Assembly (NCBI GenBank): GCA_050952085.1
Contig: JBMNKH010000003.1
Span: 345,563-409,562 of the forward strand
Reading direction: 5' to 3'
DNA: 64,000 nucleotides
Origin: DTU015 sp012837895
Lineage (GTDB): Bacteria; Bacillota; Sulfobacillia; Fermentithermobacillales; Fermentithermobacillaceae
Part shown: piece by piece, positions 1 to 8,217 of the stretch
How the letters are laid out: each line of letters opens with the position of its first letter
Numbering within the stretch: the stretch's first letter is position 1
Notes under the pieces: model-generated
Told to the model about the DNA's origin: nothing
Database searches by the model: none
What the model saw: only the letters and a program-made list of their open reading frames with translations
Translations under genes and position numbers: made by a program

Positions 1-2
1 AA

Positions 3-1244
3 TTGGCTAGAGTGTTGAATAAGGCCTTGAGCCTCGTAGAAGAAGGAAATGGGAAGCGTGATGTTAGCCTGTTGTCTTGGGGCGCCGCGTTGTTAGTGGA
101 GCAATATGAAGAAATGCGGGATAATCCGGATTGTTGGACTCAGGAACAAGCCATGGAGGTGAGAGACCATTACTCCACGGCTCGAATACGAACTAAGCAG
201 TTGTTTCCTAGCTGGCTAAGGGAACAAAGGGAAACGACGATTGAGCGTCTTAGTGATTTTAGGCATCGAATGAAAACCCTAGTTGGCGGCAATCTTGAGA
301 AAATGGGTCTGGAAGATGAAAGAAGGCTTCTTGAAAAGCATGTAGACGAAGTCGAGAAGAATATTCGATTACTAGCGAATATCAAGGCGTCAAAGGATGA
401 TACAAGAAGGTTTCTTGAGAATAAGGTGGTTTCGGAAAGATCGCCGTTGGCAGATCTGCAAGGATGGTCAGAGAAAGCCGAGGGACTTCTAAGCACCCTT
501 CAACTAGCGAGAGAGCAAACGCAGATAGGCAAGTATGAGATTGATAAGACTATCGATGATCTAACAGAGTTTATCGAAGCCTGTGATCAGCAAGTTCGAC
601 AACATAGATCCAACGCTGCAGACATTTTTAACCACCGAACCGTAACTTGTTTGGCAGATATAGCTGATTGGAGAACAGAAGCTCTTGAGTTTCGGAGAAT
701 ATTCGCCGGTTATGATCAAGACGTGCAGGATTTCTTGTTGATCATTAAACAACTCGAATTATTGGAGAAACACTATCAGCGGCTTGATGACAGTAGGCTT
801 TCAGACGAAGAACTAGATATTGTGTTAGAGCAGTGTCAACAAGAACTAATCGAGCAATTCATAGACGACTGTCCGCCTTTGGATGCAGAACTTATATATC
901 GTGATATAATGACCAGTATCAGGGGAAAAAGAGATAGGGTTGCATCTCAGTGGATTGAAATGGCTTTGGCTAAGACAAGAGAACTTCCGACCCTTGGAGC
1001 AGCAGAAGTGATAAGCATAAGAAAGCAATTGGAGAACATGCCCGCGGTGCTTTCAGAAGAGCAACGAAAAAGAGTTCGTGTTGAGATTGAAGCATGCGAG
1101 AGTCGTTTGGATGAACTTGAAGTTGAAGGGCTATTTGCTAAGTTCAACGATCTTTCAAGAACTGGTAAGATGAAGTTCTTGACTAGGCTCAGAGACTACT
1201 TGGAGCAACACTTCGACTTAAGGGACTTCTTTCAAGAGTTCTGA
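3..1244 (+). CDS. Coiled-coil protein of unknown function (possibly 5'-truncated)
   Basis: I do not recognise this protein. The frame is open to the first bases of the window, so the TTG at position 3 may be internal and the N-terminus may lie outside. The visible 413 residues are highly charged and almost entirely helical in character, with heptad-like Leu/Ile spacing, for example around residues 75-130 and 150-215, which suggests long coiled coils. I see no signal peptide, membrane segment, Walker motif or zinc-binding cysteines. Coiled-coil proteins like this often accompany ATPases, but any such partner would be upstream of the window. About 290 bp without a clear gene follow the stop. 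Confidence 0.7.
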   Translation: MARVLNKALSLVEEGNGKRDVSLLSWGAALLVEQYEEMRDNPDCWTQEQAMEVRDHYSTARIRTKQLFPSWLREQRETTIERLSDFRHRMKTLVGGNLEKMGLEDERRLLEKHVDEVEKNIRLLANIKASKDDTRRFLENKVVSERSPLADLQGWSEKAEGLLSTLQLAREQTQIGKYEIDKTIDDLTEFIEACDQQVRQHRSNAADIFNHRTVTCLADIADWRTEALEFRRIFAGYDQDVQDFLLIIKQLELLEKHYQRLDDSRLSDEELDIVLEQCQQELIEQFIDDCPPLDAELIYRDIMTSIRGKRDRVASQWIEMALAKTRELPTLGAAEVISIRKQLENMPAVLSEEQRKRVRVEIEACESRLDELEVEGLFAKFNDLSRTGKMKFLTRLRDYLEQHFDLRDFFQEF

Positions 1245-1538
1245 ACCCTGTAACCCTATAGCCCCGCAGTTAGCTCTGGGTTCCTGTATTCCTTCTGCTC
1301 GCCTTCTGTTGTAGTTAAAGCAGGTTGACGTCCTGAATGTGCGGGCCCACAATGAGCAATGAGTCCTGTCTAGAGATTTCCGTCAAGAGAACGATTCCTC
1401 TCAAAAGAAGGATTCCCTCTGATGACATGGAATGCTCCTTCTTAGATCGCTGCCGGCGGACTGATTGTTCTCATGTGGATTTCCTTTAGTTCTTGCATAC
1501 GCAGCGTCCTGCAAGAAGAGTAAATTAGGAGGGATATC

Positions 1539-2720
1539 GTGAATCACCGGATACACAAGTTACAGGGCCTTCTTCAAAAAAATGATGTAGATGGGGTTTT
1601 GTACGCGACAAGTGGCAACCTGCAGTACTTTCTCAATGACGCTTCCTTTTGGTGGCAAAGAACTCCGGAAACAGGTGGCCCGTCTATAGACATTGACGAG
1701 CTCGATTCAGGCGGCGATGCCGGCCATTTTTTGAACAGGCCTGATTGCATCCTGTATGTTCCTGCTTCAGACGAACCGGTCTTGATTATGACCTATCAGC
1801 GGGCAAAGGACATGCAGCATATCCCTATACAGCAGGAAACCTGCTTCTACGACCGGATTCCCGACGTGTTAGGTGGATATGTGCGAGGAAAACGGATTGC
1901 ATGCGGGGAGAGCTGCAACTCCTATCTCAAACAGGTGGTTGCCCGGGTCTGTCCGGATGCTGAAATCCTGGACGGAGAACACTACGGTGAGCAGCTTAGG
2001 AAGATAAAAGATGAAGATGAGATTGCCACCCTGCGTAAGGCAGCAGCTTTCACCGATGAAGCCATGGCAGCCATTGTACCGGCAATCCGTCCGGGTGCGA
2101 CCCCCAGGGATATAGAAAACCTGTTAGTTCAATATGCACTCGATCGCGGTTTGTCAGATTTGGCTTTCTCTCCGGCTTGTATATGCGTAAGGTCAGGCGC
2201 TCCAGGTTCAGAAGAGATTTTCGGACACCCCCATGATCAACCCATAGTAGAGGGAACAGCCGTCACCTTTGATTTTGGGTATGTAGTGGACGGGTACTGT
2301 TCCGACTTCGGACGCGCGTTTTATTGCGGGCGGCCGGAACCGGTCATCGCTGACGCGTACAAAGCCCTCCAGGAAGCTCACTGTCATCTCTTAGAGACCG
2401 TTAAACCCGGGATGAAAATGGACCTTGCTTTCAGGATCCTGACTGCCAGTCTTGAAAAGCATAACTTCGGCAAGTACCTCCGGGACTATTGGGATACAGG
2501 CATTATGGGGCATCAAATCGGTATAGATGTGCATGAGCGGCCGTGGCTCCACAATAGGGCGGAAGAAGTGTTTGAGGCCGGTATGGTTATGTGCATTGAA
2601 CCAAAGATTTGGTATCCGGGCAAAGCATATCTACGGGTTGAAGACATGGTGCTTCTCACCGGGAATGGCTGCGAGTCTTTGACAAAATTCGACCGTGAAC
2701 TGTTTGAACTTCCAGTGTGA
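1539..2720 (+). CDS. M24 family aminopeptidase (Xaa-Pro peptidase-like)
   Basis: A 393-residue metallopeptidase of the pita-bread (M24) fold, expected to remove N-terminal residues or cut Xaa-Pro dipeptides in the cytoplasm. Residues 1-140 form the creatinase-like N-terminal domain and the rest the catalytic domain. All five metal-ligand positions are visible: two Asp in DFGYVVDGYCSDFGR, the His in GHQIGIDVHERPW, Glu in CIEPKIW and Glu in RVEDMVLL. Start: GTG at 1539, preceded by AGGAGGG at 1527-1533. It is not in a tight operon. Its intact ligands contrast with the second M24 protein at 23414-24607. The exact substrate cannot be inferred. Confidence 0.88.
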   Translation: MNHRIHKLQGLLQKNDVDGVLYATSGNLQYFLNDASFWWQRTPETGGPSIDIDELDSGGDAGHFLNRPDCILYVPASDEPVLIMTYQRAKDMQHIPIQQETCFYDRIPDVLGGYVRGKRIACGESCNSYLKQVVARVCPDAEILDGEHYGEQLRKIKDEDEIATLRKAAAFTDEAMAAIVPAIRPGATPRDIENLLVQYALDRGLSDLAFSPACICVRSGAPGSEEIFGHPHDQPIVEGTAVTFDFGYVVDGYCSDFGRAFYCGRPEPVIADAYKALQEAHCHLLETVKPGMKMDLAFRILTASLEKHNFGKYLRDYWDTGIMGHQIGIDVHERPWLHNRAEEVFEAGMVMCIEPKIWYPGKAYLRVEDMVLLTGNGCESLTKFDRELFELPV

Positions 2721-3056
2721 CAGGACTTGGTTCTTGACCTGTAACGCCGTGGAATATATCGGCGCCAAGCCGTTAAGAGCGTGCTTGGAACGTTGTCATG
2801 GCCGACCTCGTTACGGCATGTCTTGGTGTGCGTGACTTGCTATTGCGGTTGACATGGCCTGTGCGTCATGCGGAAGCCGAGCTAGCAAGCCCCTTCTCGA
2901 TAAGACGATTTATTGGATTTTACACGAATGGGCTTAACGGAGCACTTGTTTCTTGTGTTCATTCGTGCAACTATAACATAGAAAGATTATTAACTAAGAA
3001 TCAGTATTGATATCCCTCTTCAAGGAACACCAAATGTATGACTGGAGGTAATCCAA
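2721..3056. other. Intergenic region upstream of desulfoferrodoxin
   Basis: About 340 bp. A 70-codon frame at 2798-3010 lacks a ribosome site and family resemblance, so I do not count it as a gene. A promoter for the downstream gene is likely near the AT-rich stretch at 2970-3010. I see no clear PerR or Fur operator. Confidence 0.4.
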
Positions 3057-3437
3057 ATGACAAACGTTAATGAAGTCTACAAGTGTGATTTGTGCGGCAA
3101 TATTGTCAGAGTAGTTCACGCTGGATTCGGGCAATTGGTGTGTTGTGGAGAACCTATGCAACTTGTGACCGAAAGGACCTCAGTGAATGAGGGACTTGAA
3201 AAGCACGTACCTGTGCCTGAAGAAGAAACCGGAGTGTTAACGGTCAAAATCGGCAGCGTGGAACATCCCATGACCCGTGAGCACTACATTGAATGGGTTG
3301 AAGTACAGGAGGACAATGGTAACGTACAGGTGAAATTCCTGAACCCGGAAGATAAGCCTGTTGCCCGGTTCGAACTCACAGGTAAGCCAGTGAAAGTAAG
3401 GGCATACTGCAATCTCCATGGATTGTGGAAGGCGTAG
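3057..3437 (+). CDS. dfx: Desulfoferrodoxin (superoxide reductase)
   Basis: A cytoplasmic non-heme iron protein that reduces superoxide to hydrogen peroxide, typical of strict anaerobes. At 126 residues it is the usual two-domain length. The N-terminal desulforedoxin domain has four cysteines for center I (CDLC at residues 10-13 and the CC pair near 29-30). The C-terminal neelaredoxin domain has the center II ligands: His in EKHVPV, the histidines of EHPMTREHY, and Cys and His in YCNLHG near the end. The ATG at 3057 follows GGAGG at 3045-3049. The gene appears monocistronic, with a hairpin terminator at 3558-3588. Confidence 0.97.
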   Translation: MTNVNEVYKCDLCGNIVRVVHAGFGQLVCCGEPMQLVTERTSVNEGLEKHVPVPEEETGVLTVKIGSVEHPMTREHYIEWVEVQEDNGNVQVKFLNPEDKPVARFELTGKPVKVRAYCNLHGLWKA

Positions 3438-3557
3438 GGTACACGTCCAAGGAGCCTTGACTTATCTGGGGTAAGGTGCCCTATGACGAGTGAAATACCG
3501 ACTGTGCTTTGGATTTCGGAGTAACACCTTCAGCGCCCAGTGTATAGTCTCCACGCT

Positions 3558-3588
3558 AGGGGCCTCCGCCAACCGGACGGAGGCCTCT
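3558..3588 (+). terminator. Rho-independent terminator
   Basis: GC-rich hairpin, with AGGGGCCTCCG pairing to CGGAGGCCTCT around a short loop, followed by a T-rich run (3589-3598). It lies between dfx and the next gene and probably ends the dfx transcript. Confidence 0.8.
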
Positions 3589-3678
3589 TGCTTTTGTCTT
3601 CACAATTGAGCAATCTTGCCGGGTCATGGCATCTCATGGTAGAATCTGTCAGAAAAAGGCAGGAAGGAGGATTGGTGC

Positions 3679-4449
3679 TTGGATTTCAAAAGGCATTTTG
3701 TTGATTTGCCTGTTGCTTTGATTAGAGAAAAGAGGCTTCGTCCAGCAGATCTCCGATTATACATGCAAATAAGCCTTACGCCGGGTTGTTCCATTTCAGA
3801 GTTGAGTAGACTGACTGGATACGGACGTGGTGCTGTTAGGAGTCAATGCAACAGGCTTTCTAGTTGCGGCTGGGTTGTGATTGTTCAAGAGGGGATGCGG
3901 AAGGTAGTGTATCCTACCATGCCTCACGAGATACAAAATGAAGTTGCCGAACAATACAAGGAAACGATAAGATTTGCTTCCCGTGTAGGACAAACCCATA
4001 TGTATGAATGGCTCAAGATTATGGTTGACGCATACCCGATTATGGTTGATGTGAGACCGCGGTTCCTGCAAAACCCGGAAACCAATGAATATATGGAATA
4101 TGACTGCTTCTTACCAGCGCCTTTTAACAAGGCATGGGAATTTCATGGCCACCAGCACTTTGGCCCTACTCAGATGTTCCCAAACAAGGATGCCCTAAGA
4201 AAGCTTCAGACACGTGACCATGTGAAAGCTAGCCTCAGTCAGAAATATGGAATAGAACTGGTAGTCGTTACAGCGGAGGATCTGTCTTATGAGGGTATGT
4301 TGGCCAAAACCCCTGCTGACGTGCCTCGTAAGTATGTCGATCCTAGTGATCCTTATGTGCTGGCTTTAGAAAGTCTCTGCCAAGAATATGCCGCAGGCGT
4401 GCGAAGGATGATTGCAAGACAAGAAAGACAAGTCAGGAACCAGCAATGA
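3679..4449 (+). CDS. Helix-turn-helix protein fused to a VSR/PD-(D/E)XK-like nuclease domain
   Basis: A 256-residue protein. Residues 1-80 resemble a winged-helix domain (ISELSRLTGYGRGAVRSQCN as recognition region), like replication-initiator or MarR-type domains. Residues 125-210 carry an acidic residue in YDCFLP, then the core WEFHGHQHFGP, then a charged helix RDHVKASLSQKYGIELVVV. This acidic - ExxGxQH - (R)DxxK pattern is that of the very-short-patch-repair/DUF559-like branch of PD-(D/E)XK nucleases. Start: TTG at 3679 with AAGGAGG at 3664-3670. It stands alone, so it could be a solitary nuclease or a sequence-specific DNA-binding regulator. The domain reading is by motif only. Confidence 0.6.
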   Translation: MDFKRHFVDLPVALIREKRLRPADLRLYMQISLTPGCSISELSRLTGYGRGAVRSQCNRLSSCGWVVIVQEGMRKVVYPTMPHEIQNEVAEQYKETIRFASRVGQTHMYEWLKIMVDAYPIMVDVRPRFLQNPETNEYMEYDCFLPAPFNKAWEFHGHQHFGPTQMFPNKDALRKLQTRDHVKASLSQKYGIELVVVTAEDLSYEGMLAKTPADVPRKYVDPSDPYVLALESLCQEYAAGVRRMIARQERQVRNQQ

Positions 4450-4494
4450 AGTCTGCATTATCAAGGCCTCAGAACTGCAACAGTGACTGGATCC

Positions 4495-4723
4495 GGTACC
4501 AGGTTGTGCTAGTCGCTGGTCGGATCTGGTACCAGGTTGTGCGGATTCCCGGTCGGTCTTGGTACCAGCTCCGTCAGCACCTGGTCGGTTTTGGTACCAG
4601 ATTGCAGGCAAAGCTGGCTGGTTTTGGTACCACCTTTGGTCTGAAGGTGGTCGATTCTGATACCAGGTTGCGCAAGGAGTGGTTGATGTCAGTACCAGGT
4701 TACAGTAAAACCTCGCAGGTTAT
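4495..4723. repeat. 33-bp tandem array with GGTACC palindrome core
   Basis: Seven degenerate units start at 4495, 4528, 4561, 4593, 4626, 4659 and 4691, a spacing of 32-33 bp. Each starts with GGTACCAG or a close variant (two are GATACC and AGTACC), then a TTG-rich stretch, then a GGTCGG-like block. The frame running through it (4446-4766) has no gene-like character. The period is close to three helical turns. It could be a binding-site array or a relic end of an IS21-type element, whose ends carry similar repeats. Related GGTACCAG or GACCAGGTTCGG sequences occur near 31930 and 9850. Confidence 0.8.
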
Positions 4724-4846
4724 TGTATCGGTCCTGACACTGATCGAAGATAACAGCCTGGAATAAGCTTTGCGTGCCCCGTGCTCTAAGATATCCTGAG
4801 TTCTGATGGCTGTAGCAGGATACACATACTTCTTGGAGGCTCGCAA

Positions 4847-6151
4847 ATGAACAAGCAAACTTCGGAGAGGTCTTGGGTAAGCGGGGCAATCATCTTATCC
4901 TTTGGTTGGTTCTTGCTGTATGCAACCAGAACCACGCTATCTTCTGCACTCAAAGACATTGGGGAATTTTGGGCGCTTTCAGAAGGATTTCTAGGGTTTA
5001 TTGCATCCTCGTTTTTCTTCTCATATGCGTTGTTGCAAATTCCCACAGGCATCTTAGCGGACAAGTATGGTGCCCGCAAGATGATAGTGATAGGATTTGC
5101 TACTAAGGCTGTAGGGCTTCTTCTAGGTGTTTTATCTACGAATCCTTACCAGTTCCTCTTGTCCAGGGTTCTAACAGGGGCGGGACAAGCCCACTATTTC
5201 GCATGCCAACAGGCAATCCTGTATTTCATACTGCCTCCCGATAAACGTGCCAGAGGCATTGCCATGACCTCTGCAGGAGCAGGGCTGGGAAGTGCAAGTG
5301 GTTTTCTCCTGGGCAAGTTTCTCGCTAGTTCCACACTTGGTTGGAAAATGCCCTTTGTGGTTCTTGCCATGTTTGCCGGAGCTTACAGTGTAATAGTGTT
5401 GCGAGGCGTACCTGAGCCCCCGTTTGGGGCTGCCAGGAGTTCGGAAAAGCCTTCCGGAAAGCCTTCCAACCCAAAGCCGGAGGTGCAAAGACCACATGCA
5501 CAAAGTGCCCATGGTTCTGGCGCGGCAGGTCCGGTATCAAAACTTGGCCCTCGCTGGAGATTTCTCTTTTTCATGGCCGCGTGCCACTTCTTGACCATGT
5601 ATAGTTTCAACATGATGCTTACTTGGCTCCCTTACTATTTTGAGACTGTGAGGGGGTTTGAGGGTGGGCTGGCAGCGGTTATTCCTGTGGTAATGCCTCT
5701 TGTTATGGCCCCTGCCGCCATTGTATGGGGAATAGCGGCGGACAAACACAAGAGCAGGGATTTCGTTCTTTGGATCTGTCTCCCTATTGCCGGAATTGCC
5801 GTGGCAATGATTCCTGCCATGGGTTCTCCGGTGTTACTTGTTCTTAGCCTAATGGTCTACGGTATGACTGGAAAGCTGGCATTCGATCCTGTATTGACTG
5901 CTACAGTTTCGGAAAATGCTCCCCGGCATGCCCATGGTCTGTTCTTGGCATCTTTTAACCTTGCGGCGAGTTTGGCAATGGTAGTTGCTCCTTCCGCAAC
6001 CGGATTCATGGCTCAAAAATTCGGTGATTTCACCATTAGCTTCGTTATGGCGGGGGCGTTTCATTTCGTAGCGCTGCTGGCGTTTGTACAAGCCAAGCGG
6101 AGCATTGCCAAGCCGGACCCCTACGGTGAGCAAGTCGCAGGTATATCTTGA
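4847..6151 (+). CDS. MFS transporter
   Basis: A 434-residue inner-membrane carrier of the major facilitator superfamily. Twelve hydrophobic segments fall in two halves, separated by a hydrophilic loop rich in Pro, Lys and Ser at about residues 190-235. The loop 2-3 signature is present as GILADKYGARK, and the matching loop in the second half as GIAADKHKSRD. The organisation resembles anion:cation symporter-type members, so an organic acid or small peptide-derived substrate is possible, but specificity cannot be read. The ATG at 4847 has GGAGG at 4835-4839. It faces the ABC exporter genes, with a hairpin terminator between them. Confidence 0.88.
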   Translation: MNKQTSERSWVSGAIILSFGWFLLYATRTTLSSALKDIGEFWALSEGFLGFIASSFFFSYALLQIPTGILADKYGARKMIVIGFATKAVGLLLGVLSTNPYQFLLSRVLTGAGQAHYFACQQAILYFILPPDKRARGIAMTSAGAGLGSASGFLLGKFLASSTLGWKMPFVVLAMFAGAYSVIVLRGVPEPPFGAARSSEKPSGKPSNPKPEVQRPHAQSAHGSGAAGPVSKLGPRWRFLFFMAACHFLTMYSFNMMLTWLPYYFETVRGFEGGLAAVIPVVMPLVMAPAAIVWGIAADKHKSRDFVLWICLPIAGIAVAMIPAMGSPVLLVLSLMVYGMTGKLAFDPVLTATVSENAPRHAHGLFLASFNLAASLAMVVAPSATGFMAQKFGDFTISFVMAGAFHFVALLAFVQAKRSIAKPDPYGEQVAGIS

Positions 6152-6172
6152 TTGGATCACTCATTTTGTTGG

Positions 6173-6197
6173 GGTCCCTCAGCTTGTTTGAGGGACC
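6173..6197. terminator. Bidirectional terminator between convergent genes
   Basis: A perfect 9-bp stem, GGTCCCTCA / TGAGGGACC, with a 7-nt loop, followed on the plus strand by a T-containing tail. It lies between the convergent MFS gene and the ABC permease gene and may serve both. Confidence 0.75.
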
Positions 6198-6204
6198 TCT
6201 TGCC

Positions 6205-6939
6205 TTAATGGATCCATTTCCGTTTCACATTTCTGGTGCTGAAGACGAAAAGCACAAGACTGAATGCAACAAGTACGGCAAGGCTTATTCCTAATCGGAT
6301 ATGCCCTTGGTTATTGATGGCAGTCTTCAAAATATCCGCGCCATATGTGAGAGGCATTATGTAAGACAACGGCCGGATCCCCCTGGGCAAATCTTGAACT
6401 GGGATGAAGAGACCGCACAGAAACATCATCGGGAACCTGAAGAAGTTGGAAAAGGTCTGGGCTTCAAAGACCTCACTCACCGATACTGCGATGGCCAGGC
6501 CTAGGAATGTAGAGGTGACTGCTATGAGAACCACAGCCGCAAGTCCCAGCAGCCAATTTATGCCGGTTAGGTTTACCGCAAACGATGCAAACAACACCGG
6601 AACGAAAGCGTTTACAACCCCGAACAGAATAGCTCCCGTTGTCTTGGCCAGCATCAGTAGATTCAGGTCGATGGGCGCAAGCAGCAAACGGTCAAAAGAA
6701 CGGCGTCTCCTTTCAAAGGTGATAGTCACAGCCAGCATGGAAGTGGTCCCGAACAATATGGACATCGCCATAACCCCAGGCAAAACACCCCGTATGTCAA
6801 TCGCCGTTTGAGAACGCAGGAAAAACATGAGGGTCCAGGCCACAGGGAACACAATGCCCCAACTAATGTTGGGAGGTTTCAGGTAATAATTCTTCATGTC
6901 TTTCATCAGGATGTTCTTGAATGCGATCCACGATTTCAT
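6205..6939 (-). CDS. ABC-2 type transporter permease
   Basis: A 244-residue integral membrane protein with six predicted membrane segments, the length and pattern of ABC-2 permeases that export drugs, polysaccharides or bacteriocins. It has the loop ERRRRSFDRLLLAPID after the second segment, a hallmark of the family, and the conserved LCGLFIPVQDLP...LPLTY region near residues 175-200. Its ATG overlaps the stop of the upstream ATPase gene by 4 bp, so the two are translationally coupled and form one exporter. The substrate is unknown. Confidence 0.9.
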   Translation of the reverse strand: MKSWIAFKNILMKDMKNYYLKPPNISWGIVFPVAWTLMFFLRSQTAIDIRGVLPGVMAMSILFGTTSMLAVTITFERRRRSFDRLLLAPIDLNLLMLAKTTGAILFGVVNAFVPVLFASFAVNLTGINWLLGLAAVVLIAVTSTFLGLAIAVSVSEVFEAQTFSNFFRFPMMFLCGLFIPVQDLPRGIRPLSYIMPLTYGADILKTAINNQGHIRLGISLAVLVAFSLVLFVFSTRNVKRKWIH

Positions 6940-7895
6940 TTGTGTCCACCCTCGTTCTTCATCTCTTGAGCTTCTATGCCTGTCACTTTCACAAACACGT
7001 CTTCCAACGAAGGCCTTACTATTTTCGCTTCATACACGCTCAAGTTGTTGTTCTTGAAAACCTCAATAATAGGGATTAGGTCGATAGCTTCGGCAGAGTA
7101 GATCCTTATGGCTCGCTGGTCGATGATTTCAAATCTGTAGCCCGGGAATACTTGCCGCAACAGGCCCGGTAATTCAGAAATGTCCTCGGCAGCGGTGATT
7201 TGAACCGTGTTTTCTTCCTGCGCCGCCTTGAGAAGCTCATCTGTGTAGTCTGTTTTCACTATCTTGCCGTTAACGATAAAGGCAATCCGGTGGCACAACC
7301 GTTCAGCTTCTTCTATGTAATGGGTGGTCAAGAAAATGGTAGTGCCGTTCTTGTTGAGGTCAAGCAGGAGTTTTCTGATGTGCCTGGCGTTTTCAACGTC
7401 TATCCCCGTGGTTGGTTCATCCAGGAACAAAACTTCGGGATTGTGCATGATTCCTGCGGCAATTGTGAGCCTCCTTTTCATACCCCTTGAGTACGCGCCG
7501 AAGCGCCTGTGGGCGGCGCCTTTCAAGCCTACCAGTTCAAGCAAGTGCCACGCCCTTTGAGCTCGATTCGCCTTGTCCATGCCGTATAGCGCGCCGCAAA
7601 AACACAGGTTTTCCAGCCCGGTCATTTCCGGATAAAGATTGCTTTCGTCAGGCACGATTCCCATAAGCTCCTGGGCCTTCTTCATATGCTTGACGCAGTC
7701 TATCCCTGCCAGGGCTATGAAGCCTTTGGTTACCCTGGCCAGGCCGGTTAGCATGTTAATCGTGGTTGTCTTACCTGCTCCGTTAGGCCCCAGGAATCCA
7801 AAAATCTCACCTTTCTTAACAGTGAAACTTATGTCATTCACGGCGATAAAATCGCCATATTGCTTGGTAAGGTTCCTGGCTTCGATGATGTTCAC
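6936..7895 (-). CDS. ABC exporter ATP-binding protein (CcmA/NatA-like)
   Basis: A 319-residue ATPase driving the permease encoded immediately downstream. Walker A is GPNGAGKTT (about residue 35), Walker B is VLFLDEPT (about 165) and the switch His is in LTTHYIEEAERL. The signature motif is YSRGMKRR, a common variant of LSGGQ in ABC-2 exporters. Residues 225-310 form the C-terminal regulatory extension typical of DrrA/NatA-type proteins. The start is a GTG at 7895 behind GAGGG. The gene is divergent from the amidase at 8218. Confidence 0.93.
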   Translation of the reverse strand: MNIIEARNLTKQYGDFIAVNDISFTVKKGEIFGFLGPNGAGKTTTINMLTGLARVTKGFIALAGIDCVKHMKKAQELMGIVPDESNLYPEMTGLENLCFCGALYGMDKANRAQRAWHLLELVGLKGAAHRRFGAYSRGMKRRLTIAAGIMHNPEVLFLDEPTTGIDVENARHIRKLLLDLNKNGTTIFLTTHYIEEAERLCHRIAFIVNGKIVKTDYTDELLKAAQEENTVQITAAEDISELPGLLRQVFPGYRFEIIDQRAIRIYSAEAIDLIPIIEVFKNNNLSVYEAKIVRPSLEDVFVKVTGIEAQEMKNEGGHK

Positions 7896-8217
7896 TTACA
7901 TCCCTCGATTCGCAACTCAGATGATGGTGCTCTTAAGCGTCGGCAAACATCAGTACTTGTGCGTTTTGCTTATGTGTTCTGTTGGAAGTTTATCACAAGC
8001 AAGAAACCGCGCCAAATCTCACGGAGATGCTGGATACCGCAGGCAGGGAGGGTGTCCGGGACCCGCATCAGCCAATAGTGGACTTGAACGCCCGGAAAAG
8101 CCAGCCGGAAAGGGAATGAGTAGATTCATGTGGAAAACTTCGTGAGACGATGAATCGGCTACATTTTACATTTCGATCTCTGTCAACCTAATCTCCGGTT
8201 ACGAAGGGTGTGAAATC
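7896..8217. other. Divergent intergenic region
   Basis: About 320 bp between the divergent ABC exporter operon and the amidase gene. It must hold two promoters, but I cannot place them confidently. I see no convincing gene, hairpin array or riboswitch. Confidence 0.5.

Noticed and set aside
1245..1538. A T-box or riboswitch leader before the M24 gene
   Set aside because: I looked for a specifier stem, T-box sequence and terminator-antiterminator pair and found none that fits.
2798..3010. A 70-codon frame before desulfoferrodoxin
   Set aside because: No ribosome site, low coding character and no recognisable motif.
4446..4766. A 106-codon frame over the GGTACC array
   Set aside because: It reads through a tandem repeat, has no ribosome site and no protein-like composition.
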